Assembly (NCBI RefSeq): GCF_037975245.1
Contig: NC_092567.1
Span: 15,206,876 to 15,270,875 of the forward strand
Reading direction: 5' to 3'
DNA from: Apostichopus japonicus
Lineage: Eukaryota; Echinodermata; Holothuroidea; Aspidochirotida; Stichopodidae
Length of the DNA stretch: 64,000 nt
The notes below the pieces were generated by a model. The model was not told the DNA's origin and searched no databases. It worked only from the letters and a program-made list of their open reading frames with translations. Below are positions 27,401-34,993 of the stretch, piece by piece. Every line of letters begins with the position of its first letter. The stretch's first letter is position 1. A program made the translations under genes and the position numbers.

Positions 27401-30040
27401 TGTGCTGGACAGTCTGTGTATACTTGTATGTGGCTTTGTTATTGTGCTATGCAGTGGCTACTTCTGATTTAAACATACTGTAGATGAATAGAAAGAAAGA
27501 ATGTGAAGGATTTCTTTTAAAAGCCTAAACATCCATGAAAACTTACAAACAGTTGAAACTCTTGCATTCCATTCCCATCCTAACCTCAGTGAGGAAAGAT
27601 CTTTCTTACCGAAATATCTTTGCTTTGGCGTACCCGATGTTGTGGTTTTGGGTAGACTACCATGTGACCTCCAAGTTAGCCTCCATTGCATTTTGCACTA
27701 TGATTGTGATATAAGCTTCAAAAAGTGGAAATATCCAAATTTGAAAAAGTTAAAATTTTTCAAATGATACAGTGAACTTTTGACATTTTGGCCATTAAGC
27801 TGGAATTTCAGATTCCAAAATACGTGTTGTACGATTGGGAATAAATTGAATAAGTTGCTTGTTTACTTCATTTGTGTTCTAACGGTTGTGTTTTTGTGAA
27901 TCTTTTATGAAAGCATACCGCAAAAATTGTATCTTGGCTTTGGCAAAAATTCAGAAAATGTTTCTGATAATGTAGAGAGCCATACTTACAGTTGTGTACA
28001 TTCCTAACACTAGATTCGTACAGGCATGTGTGTATATTAAATTGATCGCCAAACCCATATTTTAAGGATGAACCCCTCGGATGAAAGGCTGTATGTTAAC
28101 TGATTGCTCCCTTGCCAACCTCTCCCCCACCCCCAAACAAAAAGAACCCCCACCCCCTAAAAATAACCAAATAGTGATATTGTTCTCCGGGATATAATGT
28201 CCTTTGCTCGCATAGGTTGTACGTGTATCTTAAGGAGGTGCGTGATTTTGCATGGAAGGAAGACAAATTTTTTTATTATTAAAAATAATTTTGTTTATAT
28301 CTTATTCCACCTGTAGCTTGGCGTACCGGGCAAGATTATCATACCAGAACGGTACAACCCTGCCGAGGACGACGGCATCCAGGACAAGACCAAACTGACC
28401 GAGGAAGAGCGGGCCGTCCGGGACGAGAGAGCGGAAAATATCGCCAAGATGCTGTCTGAACACAGCATGCAGAGTTGGCATCCGAGTGAAATGTAAGTCA
28501 AATAAAACGCGAAAGAAATTATGACCAAAAAAAAAAAAGGCTGGAACCCACAACCTGATGCCAGGTTTCATTGTTTCTCATACCTCTGTCGTTATTTGCA
28601 GGCATGAGCTTTTTATGCGAATTCACGGAATGACCGTGATTTCTTTTCTACCTCGGGGACAAAAACGATTATCCTAACACACTGTAGCATACGCAAGCTG
28701 GAGCCTATACCGTGATTTTTGCAAAATTCTGTGATTTTTTTTTACCCCAGGCTCATCCCTGTATTTGTCGATGACATCATATTGGGATACTTTGATTGTG
28801 CTTTAGACTTACCTAAAAGTTTGATAAAATGGCCTCTGTTTTATTATGTTCATGTAGTTATTCCTTGGCAGCTTGGTCGAGAATCTGAACAAAGTGAACC
28901 CCTTTGGGTTGTTATTTTAGCCCTTATTTTCAACCGAAATGATTTGGGGGAGTGTGATCGTTCCAGTATTACAAAAAGTGTATTTCTCCCTAATTCATCG
29001 CTTTTCATGATCTGATTCTCCGGCAGTAATCACAACTGGCTTCGAGAGGGTGAGCAAACCCCCGACGACTTACATAACAGGGTTCAAGAGGAGAAGTTGA
29101 TGCGCCAGAGTATGCTAGCCAAGACCAGGGCCTTGGCCGAGGAAGTTAAGGAACAGTCTCTCCTACGTGGCCGAGTAGGTAGGCTGATTTAAAACGCACA
29201 GGTCTCTCTCTTGTGTTTGATATGCAACTCGACCAGAACTACTCAGTATTACTCAAAATACGGCTTTCCAAAGCCGGTTGAAATCTCTGCATTTAATTGA
29301 TCGCCATCAAGAACACTTGTTTTTTGTTTTGTATTACATGTCATTACAAATGTTAAAATTCTTGAGAATATCTGTTGCTATGCAAAGTCAATGTAAGCAC
29401 TTCACCTAAACCTATCACACTTTCATAGCAGATGTATTTAGCCTAGCCTATTTTTTATATTAGGGCTGAAAGTAGTCATCGTTGTCATTAACTGCTGAGG
29501 TTAACAGTACCAGGTTATTGGACCGTTCTGAAGATAAAGGAAAGGTTATTAAAATTGATTCCAAAGAGAAGATTGCTCAAGTGAACTATGACACTTCTAG
29601 TGAGAAGTGTTATTATGAGCTATGAAAGGCAACGAGGTATTAAATTTAAACACTCTCACATTGCTTCATAAAGTAGAAGAAAGTGAAACTCCCCTGGAAC
29701 CTAGAAGAGACTTTTGGATGCTGTCTCCCATCTCACCCATGGCAACAAAATGTCTACCTAAGAGTACAATTGAAGGTATTGAAGGGTTTGGTAGGCAATG
29801 TGAGGGTCAAAGTTCTCTGTTGACACCCTCCCATCACTCCACTCTCCTCTCTCAGTGGAAAGGGAAAGAAAATCTTTGATCATCAGTGAGGGTATTTCTG
29901 TTTGATTTGGGTAAGATATTCTGAAGTATCAAATATAATAATTACTTCTCTTTTGTTTGCGATCAGGTAACCAGGACATGAACCATCAAAATAGTTACAT
30001 GGATCAGAGTTACCATTGGTCATCTGAAGAGGAGAGGTAG
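20..30040 (+). CDS. PLEKHA7-like: PLEKHA5/6/7-like gene, 3' part (gene-level entry; exons listed separately)
   Basis: This gene is read across about 15 exons whose phases join: 20-115, 2818-2956, 3677-4551, 5065-5205, 12438-12644, 14128-14313, 15116-15302, 16741-16805, 17853-18014, 19885-20067, 21451-21591, 23638-23694, possibly 26064-26168, 28317-28492, 29027-29178 and 29967-30040. About 950 residues fall in the window. The order is coiled coil, long disordered Arg/Ser/Pro-rich linker, a KPRSAAERL / WLERMKP segment, then a C-terminal block with [10 protein letters not shown], an acidic run, and SEHSMQSW followed by a helical [20 protein letters not shown]. From memory of the family, that last block matches PLEKHA5/6/7, whose members bind junction and microtubule-associated partners through N-terminal WW and PH domains. 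Those domains would lie upstream of base 1. Identity is inferred from motifs, not from a search. Which of PLEKHA5, 6 or 7 it most resembles cannot be decided, since one invertebrate copy could be co-orthologous to all three. Confidence 0.72.
116..2817 (+). other. intron of the PLEKHA-like gene, repeat remnants only
   Basis: No further exon is seen. It holds a LINE-like A-rich tail near 395-450 (repeated aaatgaaatg), a very AT-rich stretch at 815-930, and two copies of a roughly 55-base segment starting at 1621 and 1816 (tactggtgttcag...). Short ORFs here show no family resemblance. Confidence 0.5.
2818..2956 (+). CDS. PLEKHA7-like: PLEKHA-like exon: coiled coil
   Basis: The acceptor is ttctcctcag and the donor is AATG|gtactg; 46 codons plus one base. 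It encodes [18 protein letters not shown] followed by a heptad-like helix with [16 protein letters not shown]. The single left-over base joins the next exon as GAA. A 33-A homopolymer begins 20 bases after the donor. Confidence 0.8.
2976..3010 (+). repeat. poly(A) homopolymer
   Basis: An uninterrupted run of about 33 A lies just inside the intron after exon 2818-2956. It could be the tail of a decayed retroelement, but no body is recognisable upstream because coding sequence abuts it. The rest of the intron to 3676 shows nothing else. Confidence 0.9.
3677..4551 (+). CDS. PLEKHA7-like: PLEKHA-like long exon: disordered Pro/Arg/Ser/Gln-rich linker
   Basis: The acceptor is gccttttcag and the donor is GGG|gtaagt; 875 bases, by far the largest exon. 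The frame enters after two bases (G+AA, E-F-I-I-T-D). The protein is low-complexity and presumably disordered. It has four copies of a 7-residue DPRRTPN-type unit around 4057-4140, which gives Arg-x-Thr-Pro sites. A motif of about 15 residues occurs near both ends: [12 protein letters not shown] at about 3739-3774 and [12 protein letters not shown] at about 4420-4455. No catalytic domain is present. The duplicated acidic/aromatic motif looks like a short binding motif, but I cannot name its partner. Confidence 0.85.
5065..5205 (+). CDS. PLEKHA7-like: PLEKHA-like exon with two in-frame donors
   Basis: The acceptor is ctctcgtag; the exon encodes [20 protein letters not shown] and a Pro/Gln-rich end. 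The donor chosen is GTGAAA|gtaaga after 5205 (47 codons). A second donor, CCCCCG|gtgaga after 5172, gives 36 codons and is also in phase 0, so isoforms differing by 11 residues are possible. Confidence 0.8.
5715..5770 (+). repeat. CATCC-type pentanucleotide microsatellite
   Basis: About ten imperfect copies of a catcc/tccca pentamer, located in the 7.2-kb intron. Confidence 0.85.
6250..6550 (+). repeat. 22-bp tandem repeat, about 13 copies
   Basis: Units close to gggatcatgagacccaggg plus gta repeat head to tail with few changes (g/t at one position, one extra purine substitution). The array is intronic and not a multiple of three, so it carries no coding frame. Confidence 0.9.
10231..10292. 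repeat. inverted-repeat hairpin of a dispersed element
   Basis: Arms of about 25 bases (cctgacatttcgatcc... and ...ggatcgaaacgtcagg) flank a short ttcttcag loop. Single arms of the same sequence occur at about 40050-40090 and 46738-46785. At 46715 the similarity extends outward through gatgtgtaaaagtaag, in reverse complement to 10275-10310. Motifs of this kind are often seen near the ends of Penelope-like elements; that attribution is a guess. Confidence 0.6.
10484..10743 (+). mobile_element. tRNA-derived SINE, family A, copy 1
   Basis: The element begins with a decayed tRNA-like head (ttagttcagagcttaac in the A-box region and gttcgagtcactcc as B box). A shared body runs through the gacttcggtcagctt and gcgagttcctgcttgcagga motifs, and it ends in a CATA-repeat tail. 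It shares nearly the whole body with 13771-13973 and 37246-37494. Confidence 0.75.
11050..11063. promoter_or_regulatory. X-box-like (RFX) palindrome
   Basis: GTTACCATGGAAAC closely matches the RFX X-box consensus (GTNRCC, short spacer, RGYAAC) with one mismatch. It is one of three such sites within 2.5 kb of intron. Confidence 0.35.
12291..12304. promoter_or_regulatory. X-box-like (RFX) palindrome
   Basis: GTTACCTTGGTAAC is a full match to the RFX X-box consensus with a 2-base spacer. It lies 134 bases upstream of exon 12438, in the intron. Confidence 0.4.
12438..12644 (+). CDS. PLEKHA7-like: PLEKHA-like exon: disordered linker
   Basis: The acceptor is tacattttcag and the donor is GTA|gtatgt; 69 codons, phase 0 on both sides. 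It encodes [20 protein letters not shown] followed by a Pro/Ala/Val-rich stretch. No domain is recognised. The frame used differs from the longest open frame across this interval, which is a shadow. Confidence 0.78.
13030..13190. repeat. (TA)n-rich microsatellite with tagtta interruptions
   Basis: A long TA-dinucleotide tract interrupted by gttata and gatagt motifs. It is partly self-complementary and sits in the intron between exons 12438-12644 and 14128-14313. Confidence 0.9.
13513..13526. promoter_or_regulatory. X-box-like (RFX) palindrome
   Basis: GTAACCATGGCAAC fits the RFX X-box consensus exactly, with spacer AT. It lies in the intron after exon 12438-12644. Confidence 0.4.
13771..13973 (+). 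mobile_element. tRNA-derived SINE, family A, copy 2 (5' truncated)
   Basis: This copy starts at the B-box region (gttcgagtcactc), follows the body of the copies at 10484 and 37246 closely, and ends in an ACATACATAC tail. The A-box half is missing, as expected for a 5'-truncated retroposed copy. Confidence 0.75.
14128..14313 (+). CDS. PLEKHA7-like: PLEKHA-like exon: acidic disordered linker
   Basis: The acceptor is ctcttctag and the donor is GTA|gtatgt; 62 codons, phase 0. It encodes [20 protein letters not shown] and a Met/Glu-rich end with [14 protein letters not shown]. The following intron to 15115 shows nothing notable. Confidence 0.8.
15116..15302 (+). CDS. PLEKHA7-like: PLEKHA-like exon whose 3' end resembles the downstream array
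   Basis: The acceptor is aactttacag and the donor is GAGAA|gtaagg; 62 codons plus one base. It encodes [20 protein letters not shown], a Ser-rich middle and the tail IYGPTPYRR. The last 30 or so coding bases and the donor resemble the repeat unit that follows in the intron (see 15270-16135), so the exon end is effectively unit zero of that array. Confidence 0.8.
15270..16135 (+). repeat. degenerate G-rich minisatellite starting at the exon end
   Basis: About nine diverged units alternate between a ggtctg-aatatggtag part, a ttggccaacaccctac part, a ggaatagtgaggagg part and a G-rich run of variable length. The first unit overlaps the coding end of exon 15116-15302. Units near 15461 and 15646 preserve ggccaatgcccttat followed by a ggagaa-type donor-like sequence. 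Runs of four or more G recur and could form quadruplexes. Confidence 0.7.
16387..16452 (+). repeat. (GGA)n microsatellite
   Basis: A near-perfect GGA/GAG triplet tract in the intron before exon 16741. Confidence 0.9.
16741..16805 (+). CDS. PLEKHA7-like: PLEKHA-like short basic exon
   Basis: The acceptor is ctgtttacag and the donor is AAG|gtaaat; 65 bases. Two bases complete the serine begun in the previous exon, followed by [20 protein letters not shown]. It ends in phase 0. Confidence 0.75.
17558..17700. mobile_element. MITE-like element with 6-bp target duplication, copy A
   Basis: The element is bounded by inverted ends (CAAGCATGAGC at the left, GCTCATCCCTG at the right) and flanked by CTCAAG at 17552-17557 and 17701-17706. 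It is 143 bases long and clearly similar to 28599-28761. There is no coding capacity. The 6-bp duplication does not fit hAT (8), Mariner (2) or piggyBac (4). Confidence 0.75.
17853..18014 (+). CDS. PLEKHA7-like: PLEKHA-like exon: proline-rich
   Basis: The acceptor is gttccctag and the donor is CCG|gtaaga; 54 codons, phase 0. It encodes [20 protein letters not shown], then an acidic stretch and [15 protein letters not shown]. The run of six prolines and the PPY motifs are typical ligands for SH3 and WW domains. Confidence 0.8.
19170..19850 (+). repeat. degenerate GATCAGTTA-type tandem repeat
   Basis: A roughly 30-base theme (tcagatcagttatgtatttg and variants) repeats. A larger unit containing gatgtacttgtatctg recurs near 19290, 19450 and 19625. 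It sits in the intron just before exon 19885. A G-run of 11-13 lies near 19527. Confidence 0.65.
19885..20067 (+). CDS. PLEKHA7-like: PLEKHA-like exon with GC donor or alternative terminal exon
   Basis: The acceptor is ccacttcag. It encodes [19 protein letters not shown], then [18 protein letters not shown] recognise RPKSA-ERL and LERMK as family motifs. Right after CAG comes gcatgagag: either a GC-AG intron (phase 0, joining 21451) or read-through to a TGA at 20071-20073, giving a short isoform. A weak GT donor (GGG|gtagat) at 20005 would also keep the frame but would drop the conserved LERMK segment. Confidence 0.7.
20430..20435 (+). terminator. possible poly(A) signal for the short isoform
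   Basis: AATAAA lies about 360 bases after the TGA that ends the read-through of exon 19885. It would serve a truncated transcript if the GC donor is not used. AATAAA hexamers are common by chance in AT-rich sequence. Confidence 0.25.
21451..21591 (+). CDS. PLEKHA7-like: PLEKHA-like exon
   Basis: The acceptor is tctttcacag and the donor is TTG|gtaagt; 47 codons, phase 0. It encodes [20 protein letters not shown], an amphipathic helix, then a Val/Lys/Asp-rich end closing in TGGGL. Confidence 0.8.
22232..22690 (+). repeat. 10-bp tandem repeat, about 45 copies
   Basis: Units of ttacatggac with frequent gtacatggac and ttaaatggaa variants fill about 460 bases of intron. The Met/His/Trp/Thr-rich open frames here result from the 10-base period and are not genes. 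Confidence 0.9.
23638..23694 (+). CDS. PLEKHA7-like: PLEKHA-like short exon
   Basis: The acceptor is tttcctgtag and the donor is GAA|gtatga; 19 codons, phase 0 at both ends, so it can be skipped without a frameshift. It encodes [19 protein letters not shown]. Confidence 0.65.
24364..24456. repeat. (TA)n microsatellite
   Basis: About 45 TA dinucleotides with two tg interruptions near the start, followed by tagatg repeats, in the 4.6-kb intron after 23694. Confidence 0.95.
26064..26168 (+). CDS. possible PLEKHA-like cassette exon
   Basis: After ctcttctctactag comes an open, GC-richer 105-base segment encoding [20 protein letters not shown] and a Ser-rich end. It finishes at AAG|gtctca, a weak donor. 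Both ends are phase 0, so it would fit between 23694 and 28317. No family similarity is recognised. The rest of the 23695-28316 intron (pyrimidine tracts, poly(A), G-runs) holds nothing coding. Confidence 0.25.
28317..28492 (+). CDS. PLEKHA7-like: PLEKHA-like exon: conserved C-terminal block, part 1
   Basis: The acceptor is ccacctgtag and the donor is GAAAT|gtaagt; 58 codons plus two bases. It encodes [19 protein letters not shown], a charged helix, and [19 protein letters not shown]. The P-G-K-I-x-I-P-E-R-Y and SMQ signatures are the main reason for placing the gene in the PLEKHA5/6/7 family. Confidence 0.88.
28599..28761. mobile_element. MITE-like element with 6-bp target duplication, copy B
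   Basis: The termini are CAGGCATGAGC and GCTCATCCCTG, flanked by TATTTG at 28593-28598 and 28762-28767. It is 163 bases long and shares the cacactgtagcatacgcaa core and the ttttaccccaggctcat end with copy A at 17558. It carries about 20 extra bases in the middle. Confidence 0.78.
29027..29178 (+). CDS. PLEKHA7-like: PLEKHA-like exon: conserved C-terminal block, part 2
   Basis: The acceptor is ttctccggcag and the donor is GAGTAG|gtaggc; 152 bases. The first base completes ATT from the previous exon. It encodes [19 protein letters not shown], then [20 protein letters not shown] and LLRGRV. Reading through the donor would stop at a TAA about 13 bases on, giving an alternative short end (GRLI). 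Confidence 0.85.
29967..30040 (+). CDS. PLEKHA7-like: PLEKHA-like terminal coding exon
   Basis: The acceptor is tttgcgatcag. The frame continues from G+GT and encodes [18 protein letters not shown] then SSEEER and a TAG stop (30038-30040). The Glu/Ser-rich end has no PDZ-ligand motif. Confidence 0.7.
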
Positions 30041-30599
30041 TGAAGAGGTCAAGGGTCATCACAGATACCCCAAAACCCAGATGAGAAATTATTTGCCTTA
30101 TGAAGTGAGAAAACGTCTGTGCCGTCTTCATGATATCCACGTAGCGTCGGAAATTACACGAAATCGAGAACATTTTGTCGTCGTAACAAGAGAGTTGCTG
30201 ATCTCATAAAAATGTGCAGAATTTTGACGAGTTTGGGAACTTTTCTGTTCATTTTCGGAGGCAGTTTTTTATAGCAGTATCGCTTGAAGTGGATATATCT
30301 CTGCACTGTCTAAGTTGTGGTTGGTGAGCAACGTCAAAAGCTACCGTTCTTGTTTCAATTGATGACCACATAGTAAAAATACTATTTCAGAAGCATGGGT
30401 CTGTAAGACATTGGCAATTTAAGAGCAGCGGGCTTCTCATGTGTGTACCGTCAAAACCATTGTAGGAGAACATTGCTGCTCTGATGTAAAAACTGCTTTT
30501 CACTACATTATAAATTACATGGGTGTACAAGAAAAAGGAACACTCTGCCGTTATTTGGACCATGGGCATTTTTCATAGGAGGATCTTGCTAACGTAATA

Positions 30600-31110
30600 C
30601 TTTAGGTTGGAGAGCAGCGGCCTGCTCTCATGTGGACTGTTGCAGCAACTAAGACAATATTGCTGCTCCAATGGTAGACTGAATGTTACATTGCAATTTA
30701 GTACATTAGGTTGGAGAGCAGCGGCCTGCTCTCGTTTGGACTGTTAAGGCAACTAAGACAATATTGCTACTCCGATGGTAGACTGGATGTTACATTGCAA
30801 TTTAGTATTTTAGGTTGGAGAGCAGCGGTCTGCTCTCGTGTGGACTGTTGAGGCAACAAAAACAATATTGCTGCTCCAATGGCGAACTGGATGTTACATT
30901 GCAATTTAGTACTTTAGGTTGGAGAGCAGCGGTCTGCTCACATGTGGACTGTTGCAGCAACTAAGACAATATTGCTGCTCCAATGGTAGACTGGATGTTA
31001 CATTGCAATTTAGTACTTTAGGTTGGAGAGCAGCGGTCTGCTCTCGTGTAGCCTGTTGAGGCAACTAAGACAATATTGCTGCTCCATTGGTGAACTGGAT
31101 GGTTACATTG
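30600..31110 (+). repeat. about 109-bp tandem repeat with hairpins, 5 copies
   Basis: Each unit contains a palindrome (GAGAGCAG, four bases, CTGCTCTC), a smaller gttg...caac stem, and a gctgctccaat segment that can pair with the unit's ttggag...cagc start. A decayed copy lies at about 30418-30520. The array is 0.6 kb past the PLEKHA-like stop codon, so it is probably transcribed as 3' UTR. Confidence 0.85.
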
Positions 31111-32794
31111 CAAGTTCGTGGAGATGACGTTAGGAGTCGGTTTCGCTCAGATTTGGATATGATGTGAATTTAAAGATTTTATACAGATAGAAGGGCAAGG
31201 CAGTAAATTTTAGCAAGGAACAACCATTTTCTTAAAATACTTCTTAAATTATAACCCACCACAGACAGAACTTTACCATTTTTCTCCTTGTGCTTTGATA
31301 GTGTTTTTTTACATGTTTTGTGTAAACTGTAGGTAAATTTAAAATATAAGAAAATATGTGCTAGACTTAAAAATGCAAGTTTTTATTTGTAAGAAAAAAG
31401 AATTTTTTTCACAGAAGTAAAAAGAATTATGGAGGTAAATTTCTGATCAGTTTCACCCAAATTGAAGTTTAAGTGCCTTTCACATTTTTTTATTTTTAAA
31501 TTAAAAAATGGTCAGTTTGTGATACGATATTTTTATGTCATAACATAGTATTTATTTGAACTTTCTCTCGTTACTCTGAAAAAGGTTAAGCACTTTGAAT
31601 GTACTAGTTATTTTCAACAAGTAGATCGAGGGACGGTAATCAATATTTCCAGTTGAGTTGACTAATGAATAGTAATGATCTTTCATGAATAATCATGAGT
31701 CATGTCTTGGCTAAATGAATGCTCATTGGCTGACACGATTGAGCGCTGGAATTTGACATCAGTGAGAAGATTGGATTTCTCGAAAAACCAAAATGTCATC
31801 TCTCAGTTTTAGAGCAGCATATTTTTACGAACATCAACATAACGTTAAACGACGAGTATTAAACTGACAGAAATGGTTTTGTCATTTAGGTCGGCATGGT
31901 TACAAGTAGTTTGTAATTTATTGTATTCCAAGGTATGTATTCCAGTAGGTCAGCTGTGTTAGAATTCCATTCATAGTATTGATAGTAAAAAGATAAAATA
32001 TTTTTGCTAGCGGTATTCTTTTTTTCTTTTTTTTGTTGCTTACTTCTTCTTCACTTAAGCTGTTTCTCTTTCTCAATTATTCTGATATTTTCATCACTTG
32101 TGAGCTGAGATTATGTACTTTTAACTAAATATTTGTATTCATTTGAAATTAGCTTTAAGCAAAGATTGTATTCATTCATTCATGCACAAAGAAATGTATC
32201 ATTAATATAATACCCCCCAGTGTGGAAGTGTTGCATAATTCATTAGGTCTTGAACCTTTTCCTTTCATCTTTCTATAATCTTATGAAAGTAATTTTTGAG
32301 ATAATGCCATCCAAACAAACATCATGCAAATGTTGGTTACAGCAACAAGTACAGTAGTTAACAACATTTGGTGTCAACAGTATTCAGGGACTCAGCAGTA
32401 TTTGAAAAATACTTACACAAATGACAGTGAATAATTTTTTTCCTTTGCATGAAACTATTTTTTGTTTGTTTGTTTTTGGTCTAACTTTCATAGACACCGA
32501 GTTGGCTTTTGTATTCAAATTCAAGTCACCTTAGATCATGGAAATTAGGTCATGGAATTAGATCATGGGAATTTGAAGACATAACATGTTGTGTAACCTA
32601 TATATTGTGCCCCAAGTGTGTTCAGAGTTCTATATAAGTATTGCTTGTATCACATGTACTTGTAACATCTCATAAGTGGTGGCAAAATTATCCCACTTCT
32701 GACACCATTGTGCATGGCATTTAAAGCAGCATGTAGGCTTTAATTTCATATTTTGAAATGAGCTAAGAGTTTTCCACATTTTCCCCCAAAACCT

Positions 32795-32800
32795 AATAAA
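32795..32800 (+). terminator. candidate poly(A) signal of the PLEKHA-like gene
   Basis: AATAAA is followed within 25 bases by a GT-rich stretch (tgtggtgttg), the usual arrangement at a cleavage site. It would imply a 2.8-kb 3' UTR; other hexamers further right are possible. Confidence 0.35.
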
Positions 32801-34882
32801 TGTACAACTGTGGTGTTGATTCTATATTTTATATCTCTTATCTATGAGGATAGACGAAATGAATTTTAAATTTCTTCCTCAGCCAATGCAAATTAATCGA
32901 ATTAGTAAAATACCAACAACATCTTGCTCGATCTGATGCAGACTTCTTTGCGAGATCTTCATATTTTATTGTGATGTTGTGTATGCCTCAAAGCATGATT
33001 CCTGAATGGTAAATGAAACCCAGAAAGCCGATTTAAACAATTTCTAAATTGCACAAAGATAAAAAAAATTGTTTTTGAGAGATGCATTAAATAATATAAC
33101 ACATGATTGGTAAAGGCATATTTTTATATTTTATTCCGTGTCTGAAAATTATGATTTAGCTTACTTTTTGGTAATTTTACAAGCATTTTCATCCTCTGTG
33201 AATGGAACATAAAAATGGCCCGATTGAGGGTTTTAATTTTGAATCGTAATATTCGTTCGTACTGTAGAGAAATTTTCAAGTGCCTTGCCATAGAGATAGA
33301 GATTTAAACTTGTATAATAAAAGTAAGTAACGTTGGCCCATTGACCATTTTTGTCAGCGTTATATATGATTTTTTAAGCACACGGAGCCCATCATTTTTA
33401 CCCGATTTTACGTACTTCTTCCACGAAAATTGTATTCATCGTTCCTCAACTTAGAACTGCAAATATTTAAAAAGATGCAATCTTATGTTAACCTTTCTTG
33501 TTTTGTGTTTTTGTACTTTATAAACTATTTTACTTTGTCAATGATATTTAATGGTGATGGTCTTTGCGTTTGATTCATTTTAGTACTGCTTTTTTCTTTA
33601 AATGAAACTTAAGGGTTTTATATGTTGATGAAGGTGGGAGTTAAGAGGCAGGGCTTTCTCAGGAGAAACAGGCTGAGAGGAGAGGAGGGCTGCAAAGATT
33701 GCAGCCTTGGTGTAGTACAAGGAACTGAAGCATTTATATTTAAATACACCTAGCCTTGCTGTGATGTGTTCATTTGATTGGGGTTTCTGCAAAGGTAATG
33801 TTGGTATATAAATATTATAGATGAGGGAGTAGGGAGGGTGAGGGGGGGGGGTGGGGATTTTATGTTGTTTACCATGCTGTCTTTTCATGTATTACTTGTC
33901 ACACTCTCAACACCCCTTGCCTCCCCTAGGGGAGGGGCAGTAGCAATATAAGTGCTATGGATTAAATAGTTGAATCCAGTATGGGAAACTGGCACTGCAA
34001 TTGATTCCACTGAACCATGTCAATGAACATTTGCCTCAAGAGTCTAAACTTAAAAACCTTGTGTTATGTTTTTAAATCAAACTAATTAAAGACCAATTGT
34101 TGGCGACCACAACTACAGTATATTGAGGGCAGCATTTGCATCATCACTGCTGGTAATATGAACATCTGTGATTCCTTCATGATTGGTGTGTCATTCATCA
34201 CAAGAAAGAGAAATAAATTTGTTATATATAGTGTTCAAAGGAAAAAGTAAAAAAGAAAATATTGCAGTTCCGTTTTGAACGAGGCTGTGCTGATCATTCA
34301 CAGTAATATTATTTTCATGACTATGATGGTAGAGTTGGGAGTTTGTTCTGTGGTTTACCTCCTCTCCTCACCACAATTATTCCCACCTTGTTCTTTTACG
34401 ATGCTTCCAATCAATGTAGAATATAACTTTATTGTTTTAGTTTAAAAGGTCATTAGTATTGGTCCCTTCCAACCCTCCCTCCCCCCCAAAAAAATTAGAA
34501 AAGTTTAAATTGCTAACACTTTACGAAAGTACTTTTATTGGGATTTTGACCCTCCCAGTTAATCTCAGATATTGAGAAGATGAAAATTTGAGAAATAAAT
34601 TGTGTTGGTAAACTCTAAAATGTTTTTGACTTGGCATGTGAGTGACTGTTTTGACTTTTTAAACATATCTTGGGGTTCTGTACTAATGACCTTTAAATTA
34701 ACGGAGAGAAAAAAAACAGAATAAGGCAATTTGTAATGAGAATTATTGAACCGTCACTTGTATTATATTGTTCATGTTTTAATAAAATGTACTGTAGCAG
34801 GAAAATGTAGCCTGAAATACATGTTGATCATATTTAATTCTCCCTCCCGTTCTATTACCATCTTTCAGTGTAATTGTTGTGT

Positions 34883-34993
34883 AGGTCACAATGGTCAAAG
34901 GTCATCTATGGGTCATCCCCACGGATACAGGTCATCTATGTGTCATCGGACAGATTAAGGTCATCTATGGGTCATCCCCACAAATAAAGGTCA
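34883..34993 (+). promoter_or_regulatory. cluster of AGGTCA half-sites
   Basis: Four AGGTCA and several GGTCA or GTCA copies lie within 110 bases. They include TGGTCAAAGGTCA at 34892-34904, a DR1-type nuclear-receptor site. Part of the pattern comes from a local 30-60-bp duplication (aaggtcatctatgggtcatc), so it may only be a small minisatellite. Confidence 0.3.

Noticed and set aside
30600-31110. microRNA cluster
   Set aside because: The repeated hairpins are only 8-10 bp with competing pairings. No unit gives the roughly 22-bp near-continuous stem of a pre-miRNA.
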